From NCBI GenBank assembly GCA_030038595.1, contig JASHSW010000011.1:1-6556 (forward strand): a stretch of 6,556 nt of DNA, read 5' to 3'. The position numbers and the translations under genes were made by a program. Shown here piece by piece: positions 1-6,494 of this stretch (the first letter of the stretch is position 1; the number at the start of each line of letters is the position of its first letter). This DNA is from Methylovirgula sp. GTDB lineage: Bacteria > Pseudomonadota > Alphaproteobacteria > Rhizobiales > Beijerinckiaceae. The notes beneath the pieces were generated by a model, which was not told where the DNA came from, did not search any database, and was given only the letters and a program-made list of their open reading frames with translations.

Positions 1-995
1 AAGTCGAGATCCTGCGTCTTCTCGCCGGTCAGCGGATCGAACTCGGCGATCGCCTCGATCTCGTCGCCGAAGAAGCGGATGCGCCAGGCGCGGTCCTCGT
101 AGTGGGCCGGAAACACGTCGATCGTGTCGCCGCGCACGCGGAACAGGCCGCGATAGAAATCGCCGCCCGAGCGTTTGTATTGCAGCGCGACGAGGTCGGC
201 GATGAGCTGGCGCTGGTCGATGCGCTCGCCGGTCTTCAAGGTGAAGGTCATGGCGGTGTAGGTTTCGACCGATCCGATGCCGTAGATGCAGGAGACCGAG
301 GCGACGATGATCACGTCGTCGCGTTCGAGCAGCGCGCGCGTCGCGGCGTGGCGCATCCGGTCGATCTGCTCGTTGATCGAGGATTCCTTCTCGATATAGG
401 TGTCGGTGCGCGGCACGTAGGCTTCCGGCTGATAGTAGTCATAGTAGGAGACGAAATACTCGACCGCGTTCTCCGGAAAGAAGCTCTTGAACTCGCCGTA
501 GAGCTGTGCGGCGAGCGTCTTGTTGGGGGCGAGAACCAAAGCCGGACGCTGCGTGGCGGCGATGATCTGCGCCATCGTGTAGGTCTTGCCCGAGCCGGTG
601 ACGCCGAGCAGAACCTGGTCGCGTTCGCTCGCGCGCACGCCGGCGACGAGTTCGCCGATCGCCGTCGGCTGGTCGCCGCGCGGCTCGTAATCCGCGACGA
701 GATTGAACCTGATGCCGCCTTCGGATTTTTCCGGACGCGGGGGCCGGTGCGGCGTCCACGGGGCCTTGCCGCGCAGGTTGGGATCGCCGTGCTCGAGCAG
801 ATCCTTGAGCGAGGTCACCGTCGCCTCGACGCCGCCGAACCCTCTGGCGACATCCTGGAAAGCAGCCGGCGCCTCGGCAAAGCCCGTCGCGGCGTTCAGC
901 GCCGGATTGAGCAAAGCGGCAAGATGTTCGCCGAGTGGCCTTTGCTCAGGTTTTGCGGCTTTGGAGCGGGAAGCGCGACGCGGGTCTTTCGGCAT
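1..995 (-). CDS. uvrB: UvrB, excinuclease ABC subunit B (N-terminal part; continues past the left edge)
   Basis: UvrB is the helicase-like damage-verification subunit of nucleotide excision repair. It is loaded on DNA by UvrA and then recruits UvrC for incision. The visible 331 residues contain Walker A GVTGSGKT at 131-138 (catalytic Lys137), the following [14 protein letters not shown] stretch, and the aromatic beta-hairpin YYDYY at 184-188 that clamps DNA. The conserved [18 protein letters not shown] region lies near the cut edge. Walker A sits about 92 residues later than in E. coli UvrB (Lys45). The extra N-terminus is Ala/Pro/Arg-rich, and I know such extensions from Hyphomicrobiales UvrB. 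The ATG at 995 is the only plausible start before the conserved core ([17 protein letters not shown]). It has no clear Shine-Dalgarno sequence, and a possible -10 box lies only 6 bases upstream. The C-terminal helicase half and the UvrC-binding domain are outside the window. Identification is very secure. Confidence 0.97.
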   Translation of the reverse strand, partial: MPKDPRRASRSKAAKPEQRPLGEHLAALLNPALNAATGFAEAPAAFQDVARGFGGVEATVTSLKDLLEHGDPNLRGKAPWTPHRPPRPEKSEGGIRFNLVADYEPRGDQPTAIGELVAGVRASERDQVLLGVTGSGKTYTMAQIIAATQRPALVLAPNKTLAAQLYGEFKSFFPENAVEYFVSYYDYYQPEAYVPRTDTYIEKESSINEQIDRMRHAATRALLERDDVIIVASVSCIYGIGSVETYTAMTFTLKTGERIDQRQLIADLVALQYKRSGGDFYRGLFRVRGDTIDVFPAHYEDRAWRIRFFGDEIEAIAEFDPLTGEKTQDLD

Positions 996-1001
996 GGTCC
1001 C

Positions 1002-1031
1002 AATATATGGGCGCTCCCCGCGACCGATCAA
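1002..1031 (-). promoter_or_regulatory. Candidate uvrB promoter (-35 TTGATC, 18 bp, -10 TATATT)
   Basis: On the minus strand TTGATC (1031-1026) is followed after 18 bases by TATATT (1007-1002). The uvrB ATG begins at 995, so a start site 6-7 bases past the -10 would fall almost on the A of the ATG. This fits the lack of a visible ribosome binding site. Both hexamers are imperfect. The alphaproteobacterial LexA motif GTTC-N7-GTTC is not seen here. Confidence 0.35.
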
Positions 1032-1055
1032 AGGCCCGAACGGGCTCGCCTAAAG

Positions 1056-1496
1056 CTAGTCGCACACCCGCACGCCGAGATGGGCCGCGGTACGCCAATC
1101 CAATGCCGTGAAACGCAGGCTTGCAAGCGCCCGATGCGCAACCACCCAGTGGCGGACAGGGGCAGGGTAAAAGCCCATGGCATAGGCGTCCCAACGCGGC
1201 GAACGGCGCCCGTCCACCGTGGCGGAATGGAAATAGAGATGGCTTCCCGGCTGGACACAGGCGCCGCGAATGGCGAGCAGCAAGGTGCAGGAGGAATAGC
1301 ATTTGAGCGGCAGGCGGAAGGAGAAATCGTCGCGATGCGATTTGACGAAGGCGGCGCGTTCGAGAACGCTGCCGCCGTCGTCTTCCGATACCGGCGCCGG
1401 CTCGCGGTTGGCGACGCGGTCCAAGAGCCCGTCGGCGCGCGCCGTCGCAATCGGCAAAAGCACGAGGAGGATCGCGGCGTTCAAGCGTTTCGGCAT
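1056..1496 (-). CDS. Small exported protein, ClpP-like/COG3904-like pattern, function unknown
   Basis: This is a 146-residue protein. A basic start (MPKR), a hydrophobic stretch (residues 7-18) and an A-R-A cleavage site at 19-21 give a convincing Sec signal peptide, so it should act in the periplasm or outside. The mature part has CYSSC at 66-70, a further Cys80, YFHSA at 88-92, and a C-terminal YPAPVRHWV segment (110-118) ending in LGVRVCD. From memory, the order Cys-x-Ser-x-Cys-Thr, then FHSA, then YP..VR.WV is shared by small secreted alphaproteobacterial proteins related to the ClpP/crotonase fold, where the Ser occupies the nucleophile position. Assignment to that fold is inference. The start at 1496 was chosen because it places the signal peptide at the N-terminus. 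Longer in-frame starts add an Arg-rich tail, and no start here has a good ribosome binding site. The gene ends 60 bases upstream of uvrB. Confidence 0.72.
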   Translation of the reverse strand: MPKRLNAAILLVLLPIATARADGLLDRVANREPAPVSEDDGGSVLERAAFVKSHRDDFSFRLPLKCYSSCTLLLAIRGACVQPGSHLYFHSATVDGRRSPRWDAYAMGFYPAPVRHWVVAHRALASLRFTALDWRTAAHLGVRVCD

Positions 1497-1569
1497 GAAG
1501 CCAGTGTGCCAAACGCCGCGCGCTTGTAGAGAGGACATCGTGACGCTTGCCACAAGAAAATCGTTCCAC

Positions 1570-2175
1570 TCAACGCTCGGTGGAGGAGAACGTTTCGCCC
1601 GGCGCGCTGCGCTCCGTCGCCGCGAAGAGGCGGTAGAAAAAGCCCGCCGCGGCGCCGGACAGGACGTCGCCGGTGAGCGCGTGAATGGCTGCGAATCCAA
1701 GCAATTCCGCACCGAACACGTAGACCAGAGAGGCGATGGCGCCGGCCAGCGTATAGGCGGTATAGCTCGTCTTGCCGAAACGATTGAGCAGGTAGTGGGC
1801 GACGAGGAGGACCAGCGCGCCGGAGCGGGCGCCGCCCCAAAGTCCGGCGGCGGCCAAGGCGACCGCCAAGGGCACTTTTGCCTCGCCGAGCGGAACCGCG
1901 CCGAGAACGCCGCCCAGGTCCAGGACCGAAGTGGCTTTGGCCGCGGCGCTCAACAGGCCGGCGACAAGCCCGGCAAGAACGGCGCCGCGAAACGACCAAT
2001 TCACTTTGTGGACTTTCGGCCGCTCGGCCGACCCGTTCCGTTGCGGCGACTGGAGGATCGTGGCGAGCAGTTCGGGCGGCAGCGCATCGCTGCGGCTTGA
2101 TCGAAATTCCGCGGCGCTGGAGCCGGTCGAACTTGCCGGCCCGCCGCGCCGGCCAAAAGGTTGCGCTGCACGCAT
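1570..2175 (-). CDS. Multi-pass membrane protein of unknown function
   Basis: I do not recognise a family for this 201-residue protein. The first 60 residues are polar, rich in Ser, Arg and Pro, and low in complexity, so probably disordered and cytoplasmic. Hydrophobic Ala/Leu/Gly-rich segments follow at about 63-80, 101-130 (one or two passes), 138-160 and 165-182, giving four or five predicted membrane spans. A polar tail closes the protein. The ATG at 2175 is the only Met in the protein, so this start is effectively forced unless a GTG near residue 58 is used, which would remove the polar leader. No good Shine-Dalgarno sequence precedes it (AAAGGGA lies about 20 bases upstream). Even spacing of small residues in the helices could suggest packing or a channel-like role, but that is only a guess. 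The gene is separated from the exported-protein gene downstream by 73 bases. Confidence 0.6.
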   Translation of the reverse strand: MRAAQPFGRRGGPASSTGSSAAEFRSSRSDALPPELLATILQSPQRNGSAERPKVHKVNWSFRGAVLAGLVAGLLSAAAKATSVLDLGGVLGAVPLGEAKVPLAVALAAAGLWGGARSGALVLLVAHYLLNRFGKTSYTAYTLAGAIASLVYVFGAELLGFAAIHALTGDVLSGAAAGFFYRLFAATERSAPGETFSSTER

Positions 2176-2292
2176 ATCGCCAGTCTATGGCAGTCCCTTT
2201 ACCGAAGGATTTACCGGATGACAGAGAACGCAAGACGGACAAGAGCAATGATACGGCGCATCCGTCCTCCGTCGTCCGTCTTCTGTCGTGCC
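2176..2292. other. Intergenic leader with inverted repeat upstream of the membrane protein gene
   Basis: No gene is supported here. A perfect 9-bp inverted repeat AAGACGGAC (2232-2240) / GTCCGTCTT (2274-2282) encloses 33 bases, with a partial outer continuation GACAG (2220-2224) / CTGTC (2283-2287). It lies between the terminator of the 78-residue gene and the start of the 201-residue membrane protein, so it would be in that gene's promoter or leader. I see no convincing -35/-10 pair. Confidence 0.4.
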
Positions 2293-2330
2293 GATAAAGA
2301 AAGGGCCGCGTCCTTTTAGGAGCGCGGCCC
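2293..2330 (-). terminator. Rho-independent terminator of the 78-residue membrane protein gene
   Basis: GGGCCGCG (2303-2310) pairs perfectly with CGCGGCCC (2323-2330). The stem is prolonged by TCCT/AGGA around a TTT loop with one bulged base (2322). Reading on the minus strand, the hairpin is followed at once by TTTCTTTATC (2302-2293), a U-rich tract. The plus-strand side lacks such a tract, so the terminator serves minus-strand transcription arriving from 2408-2644. Confidence 0.82.
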
Positions 2331-2383
2331 AAGCACGACCACCCTACGGGGGCATCGGGGGTCGTGGTACCCTTCTGCGCAAT

Positions 2384-2402
2384 TTTCCGGCCGTGCCGGA
2401 AA
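2384..2402 (-). repeat. Second hairpin just after the stop codon of the 78-residue gene
   Basis: TTTCCGGC (2384-2391) and GCCGGAAA (2395-2402) form a perfect 8-bp stem with a 3-base loop, five bases after the stop codon on the minus strand. There is no following U tract, so it is more likely a 3' stabilising stem or pause element than a terminator. The true terminator lies 54 bases further on. Confidence 0.55.
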
Positions 2403-2407
2403 GGCGC

Positions 2408-2644
2408 TTAACCTCGAAGATCCGCCAGGTTGCCGGCGAAATGCACCTGATGCACCGGCAGCGGCGCGTTGTTGTTCCCGCCCGGATCGTCGAACCGGAC
2501 GAGGAGACCAAGGGCAAAGGCCGCCACGCTCAAAATCAGAATGAGCACGAGCGAAACCTGAAACTGGCGGCGAGCCGCCTGCGAATCATAGGACCGGACG
2601 AAACCAGCATCCGGTGCATGATCGAAATGATCGGCAATCGACAT
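2408..2644 (-). CDS. Small single-pass membrane protein, unknown function
   Basis: This is a 78-residue protein with a polar N-terminal segment (residues 1-28, with several His and Asp), a single hydrophobic span at about 30-49 (VSLVLILILSVAAFALGLLV), and a short polar C-terminus with a GNNN stretch. The span is internal and has no cleavage site, so it is an anchor, not a signal peptide. The ATG at 2644 is preceded at ideal distance (6 bases) by GGAGGGAG (2658-2651), one of the best ribosome binding sites in the window. Together with the dedicated terminator this makes it a convincing monocistronic gene. The family is not recognised. Small anchors like this often serve as accessory subunits of respiratory or transport complexes, but nothing in the sequence shows a partner. 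A possible FNR/FixK-like site lies about 100 bases upstream of the start. Confidence 0.8.
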   Translation of the reverse strand: MSIADHFDHAPDAGFVRSYDSQAARRQFQVSLVLILILSVAAFALGLLVRFDDPGGNNNAPLPVHQVHFAGNLADLRG

Positions 2645-2695
2645 TGGAAACTCCCTCCAGCACCCGTCCTCGAGACGATCTTTTTCTACGCACCA

Positions 2696-2717
2696 CCCAG
2701 ATTCAGCCCAGATTCAG
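2696..2717. repeat. Tandem direct repeat, 2 x 11 bp (CCCAGATTCAG)
   Basis: CCCAGATTCAG occurs twice head to tail (2696-2706 and 2707-2717) without mismatch. It lies 52-73 bases upstream of the start codon of the leftward 78-residue gene, within its likely promoter or 5' leader. Two copies one DNA turn apart could be a binding site for a dimeric regulator, or a chance slippage duplication. Confidence 0.7.
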
Positions 2718-2738
2718 CAGAAACAAACGCGACGCGGG

Positions 2739-2752
2739 TTGACGCAGCTCAA
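2739..2752 (-). promoter_or_regulatory. Candidate FNR/FixK-type site (TTGACGCAGCTCAA)
   Basis: The 14-mer TTGACGCAGCTCAA has the outer TTGA...TCAA dyad of alphaproteobacterial FnrN/FixK sites (TTGAT-N4-ATCAA and variants), with both innermost half-site bases altered from the consensus. Its centre is about 102 bases upstream of the 78-residue gene start. Such a site centred near -41 would imply a leader of about 60 bases. I see no clear -10 at the matching place, so the call is tentative. Confidence 0.3.
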
Positions 2753-3294
2753 TCAATCGCCGACCGAGGTAAAAATCCTATGCGTGACTCTAACGCAACA
2801 ATCTCAGGAAAAGTTTCTGGGACCCGGAAGATTGTATTGACAGTTGCGAAATAGTCGCGATGCCCAGCGTCTTCCAGGTCCGCATCGCTCAATTTTCGGT
2901 GAATTCGATCCATCACCGTGCACAAAGGAACGCGGCTTCGGCGCGATGGGTTCCGTCCGCAGATTCGCAGCAAGAACAGAGGCTTAAAATCGCCACGCCA
3001 GCGTTGCGCGGCGTTTGCGCAGGCGCCGCGACGACGGTTGGATCAAAAATTTGCGGAACCTGGAGAGGGCGCATTAACGGCATTCTTCGAGCCACGTCAA
3101 ACAAAAAATTTCCGTGGCCTATGGTGAAAACAACGTGTCGGAATTCGCGACAAGCGAGCAATCCGCTGGTCGGTACGAGGGCTCGTAACGGTCAGGCGAT
3201 TGATTCAGCGCGGCAATTCTCCCGCGTCTCGAATCGACCTTGCGTCGCCCGCGCTTCGGTTCAATCCGGCCGGCGCAGGCAAGCGGCTGCATAG

Positions 3295-3337
3295 CCAAAC
3301 CCGCGGCAACGCCGTTCTCGAACGGCAGCCGGTTTGG
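3295..3337. repeat. Long imperfect dyad upstream of the PAP2 gene
   Basis: An inner perfect stem GCCGTT/AACGGC (3311-3316, 3321-3326) with a CTCG loop is enclosed by outer arms CCAAACC (3295-3301) and GGTTTGG (3331-3337), also perfect. Between them lies an asymmetric interior loop (9 and 4 bases). No U tract follows directly on either strand, so it is not a standard terminator. It ends 67 bases before the PAP2 start codon and could be an operator or a leader structure. Confidence 0.55.
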
Positions 3338-3404
3338 TCGTGCCGCTTTATGAATTTTTGCACTTTGGCGAGGCAAATTGCCCCGCGCCAAGGGGTGCAA
3401 CGAA

Positions 3405-4364
3405 ATGCCCGGAAATCGAAATGCCGTTGCCGACATGCGCTTGCCGATGCGCTGGGCATGGATACTGGCCATTGCGATCGCTGTGGCGGACTGCATTTGG
3501 GTTCCGGCGGCGGGTTTTCGCGTTCCCGCCATGCCGCTTGTGAGGATTGCCGCCATTCTCGGCGCACTCGGCATTCTGTGGTGGGTCTATCTGCGCCTGC
3601 GACCTGACGCGATCATCGCCGCTTTGGCGGAGGCGGCCGCTTTCCTGATCTTCTTCACGCTCGTTCTGGAGATCTTCTGCTATCTCAGCCTGGCGCTCGA
3701 CCGGCCGCTCTACGACGCCGTATTCGCGGCGGCGGATCGAGCCCTCGGCTTCGATTTTCAGGCGCATCTTGCCTATCTCGTGCGAAGGCCGCGCCTGGCT
3801 CGGCTGCTGGAGCTTTGTTACGACACCTCGATGCTGCAGATCGCCATTGTGGTGGTCGGCCTCGCGATGACCCGACGGTTGGCCCGGCTGCGCGCCTTCC
3901 TTGCGCTCTTCGCATTCACCGCGGCGGCGGTCATCGGTATCGCGGCGATTTTCCCGACCCTCGGCCCCTATCCCTATTACGCCATCCCCGACAATCTGCT
4001 GCCCGCCTTCACCGACCCGCGCGCCGGCTGGGATTCCGTTCCGCAAGTCCTCGCCCTGCGCAGCGGCGCGATGCGTCTCCTGCCGCTCACCGATTTGCGC
4101 GGACTCGTCGCCTTTCCTTCCTTCCATACCGCGCTTGCCTTCATCACCGTTTGGGCTTTGCTGCCGATGCGGCGCATCGTCGTGCCGCTGTTGGCGGTCA
4201 ACGCCGCATTGATCCTGGGCGCGCCCAGCAACGGCGATCATTACCTTTGCGACCTGCTGGCGGGCGCACTCATCGCGTTGGTCGCCATCGCGGTCTTGAC
4301 GCGGCGCGGTTTGGTCGGCGAACCCCGCGCCGTCGCGTCGGCTCAAGGTGCGCCCGCGGAATAG
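3405..4364 (+). CDS. PAP2-superfamily membrane phosphatase/phosphotransferase (PAP2_3/Aur1-like)
   Basis: This is a 319-residue integral membrane protein. Members of this superfamily remove or transfer phosphate on lipid substrates such as phosphatidate, isoprenyl diphosphates or inositol lipids. The conserved signature is FPSFHTA, with PSFH at 238-241 (His241), followed by GDHYLCD at 277-283 (His279 and Asp283), the acid/base and nucleophile pair. Hydrophobic spans lie at about 17-35, 43-62, 68-97, 140-155, 160-183, 235-253, 257-273 and 283-299. The classical first motif (Lys-x6-Arg-Pro) is not apparent. This is in line with the Aur1/Ipt1-type branch and with the segment RPLYDAVFAAADRALGFDF seen in alphaproteobacterial relatives. 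The ATG at 3405 is preferred over an upstream in-frame TTG (3378) because AAGGGG (3390-3395) lies at good spacing. The substrate is unknown, and neighbours give no hint. Confidence 0.88.
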   Translation: MPGNRNAVADMRLPMRWAWILAIAIAVADCIWVPAAGFRVPAMPLVRIAAILGALGILWWVYLRLRPDAIIAALAEAAAFLIFFTLVLEIFCYLSLALDRPLYDAVFAAADRALGFDFQAHLAYLVRRPRLARLLELCYDTSMLQIAIVVVGLAMTRRLARLRAFLALFAFTAAAVIGIAAIFPTLGPYPYYAIPDNLLPAFTDPRAGWDSVPQVLALRSGAMRLLPLTDLRGLVAFPSFHTALAFITVWALLPMRRIVVPLLAVNAALILGAPSNGDHYLCDLLAGALIALVAIAVLTRRGLVGEPRAVASAQGAPAE

Positions 4365-5666
<1,302 letters not shown>

Positions 5667-5734
5667 TCCGCCCGCGGTAATGCCTTTATGAGACCGCCCG
5701 ACCACAAGCGGGAACTTCGCTTATTGCGGCCGGC

Positions 5735-5773
5735 AAAAAAGCCCGGTCCATCTTCGGATGGAACCGGGCTTTT
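5735..5773 (+). terminator. Strong rho-independent terminator after the aminotransferase gene (potentially bidirectional)
   Basis: GCCCGGTCCATC (5741-5752) pairs with GATGGAACCGGGC (5757-5769) apart from one bulged A, closed by a stable TTCG tetraloop (5753-5756). Four T residues (5770-5773) follow on the plus strand. Six A residues precede the stem (5735-5740), so it also reads as a terminator on the minus strand. It starts about 70 bases after the aminotransferase stop. Confidence 0.92.
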
Positions 5774-5796
5774 GCCTTCCCCTCGGCCTGTGCGAT

Positions 5797-5826
5797 TTGA
5801 GCCGTGGCCCCCCGGCCGGCTATACA
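5797..5826 (+). promoter_or_regulatory. Candidate promoter for the DUF2237 gene
   Basis: TTGAGC (5797-5802) and TATACA (5821-5826) are 18 bases apart, shortly after the terminator. The implied leader of about 160 bases is long. It contains a stem CCGGTCCGC/GCGGGCCGG (5928-5936, 5939-5947, one G-T pair), followed by a loose T-rich run that could pause or regulate transcription. The assignment rests on spacing and position only. Confidence 0.33.
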
Positions 5827-5992
5827 GGTCGTCAGCGCGAAATATATAGCAAAGGCGCATCGCCGCGTCTGTTGCGGCCAAGCCACAGAGTGGCGAGAAA
5901 ACATTGCGAAGCCCGCGAAAGGCGCCGCCGGTCCGCTTGCGGGCCGGTCCCTGATTTTGGTTTGCCGCGGTAGCGCGCCTGATGGAGGATCC

Positions 5993-6394
5993 ATGTTTCG
6001 AGCCGGCAATGGCGGCGGCGGCCGCAAACCCGCCCGCAATGTGCTGGGCGAACCGCTCGAGCCTTGTTCGCTCGATCCGGTGACCGGCTATTTTCGCAAC
6101 GGGTGTTGCGACACGGCCGCCGAGGACGTCGGCAGCCATACGGTCTGCATTATCGCAACGGCGGACTTCCTCGCCTTCTCCAAGGCGCGCGGCAACGATC
6201 TTTCGACGCCGGTACCGGAATTCGACTTCCCCGGCCTGAAACCGGGCGACCGCTGGTGCCTCTGCGCACCGCGCTGGCAGGAGGCTTTCGAGGCCGGCAA
6301 AATGCCTCGCGTCGTGCTGCGCGCCACCCATGAGGGCGCGCTCGATTATTGCGCGCTGGAGGATCTGAAGCGCTACGCGGTGGATTTGTCCTGA
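5993..6394 (+). CDS. DUF2237 family protein
   Basis: This 133-residue protein matches the conserved DUF2237 pattern: NVLGEPLEPCS near the start, TGYFRNGCCDTAAEDVGSH, then FSKARGNDLSTPVPEFDFPG, the strongly conserved LKPGDRWCLCAPRWQEA, and ATHEGALDYCALEDLKRYA at the end. The family is small, cytosolic and widespread in bacteria. I know of no established function. The many invariant Cys residues (the CS, CC and WCLC positions) suggest metal binding or redox chemistry, but this is inference. The ATG at 5993 is chosen because GGAGG (5984-5988) lies four bases upstream and the family core begins soon after. An in-frame extension upstream to 5804 has no family similarity. carB begins 100 bases downstream on the same strand with no terminator visible between, so co-transcription is possible. 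Confidence 0.92.
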   Translation: MFRAGNGGGGRKPARNVLGEPLEPCSLDPVTGYFRNGCCDTAAEDVGSHTVCIIATADFLAFSKARGNDLSTPVPEFDFPGLKPGDRWCLCAPRWQEAFEAGKMPRVVLRATHEGALDYCALEDLKRYAVDLS

Positions 6395-6494
6395 TCCCGC
6401 GCCTGGGGTTCCCACTCCGGCGATTTTAGTCTACGCGGTCGGGCAGTTCTTCCCAGCGCCCGTTCTTTTGCCCGCGCCGACGCGGATCCGAGGC
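6395..6494. other. Spacer between the DUF2237 gene and carB
   Basis: One hundred bases contain no gene, no hairpin followed by a T tract, and no clear promoter hexamers. Read-through from the DUF2237 gene into carB is therefore possible. carA is not adjacent on this side. Confidence 0.4.

Larger units (their letters stand above)
2645..3404. other. Long gene-poor stretch between divergent gene groups
   Basis: About 760 bases hold no gene I can support. Open frames here lack ribosome binding sites, recognisable motifs and the GC-rich third positions of the neighbours. AT-rich patches (for example 3101-3112) are more frequent than elsewhere in the window. The stretch should contain the promoters of the leftward 78-residue gene and the rightward PAP2 gene. 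It holds a tandem 11-bp repeat, an FNR/FixK-like palindrome and a long dyad (listed separately). A 54-residue minus-strand frame (2913-2749) is the only other coding candidate. No tRNA, insertion-sequence end or CRISPR repeat is visible. Confidence 0.6.

Noticed and set aside
1034..1045. Small hairpin GCCCG-AA-CGGGC between the exported-protein gene and uvrB
   Set aside because: The 5-bp stem has a 2-base loop and only three following T residues on the minus strand, too weak to call a terminator.
996..1060. LexA (SOS) box upstream of uvrB
   Set aside because: A single GTTC is present, but the second GTTC at 7-base spacing is missing, so the alphaproteobacterial motif is not met.
102..1529. 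475-residue plus-strand open frame across uvrB and the exported-protein gene
   Set aside because: It is antisense to a certain uvrB, has an Arg/Gly/Asp-rich composition typical of shadow frames in GC-rich DNA, and carries no recognisable motif.
1303..2100. 265-residue plus-strand open frame
   Set aside because: It runs antisense to two better minus-strand genes, one with a clear signal peptide and one with membrane spans. It has low-complexity composition and no motif.
2860..3294. 144-residue plus-strand open frame in the gene-poor stretch
   Set aside because: It has no ribosome binding site, a Ser/Arg/Ala-rich composition without motifs, and no third-position GC bias.
3348..4346. 332-residue minus-strand open frame
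   Set aside because: It is the antisense shadow of the PAP2 gene. Its Gln/Arg/Asp/Glu/His-rich composition reflects complementing hydrophobic codons.
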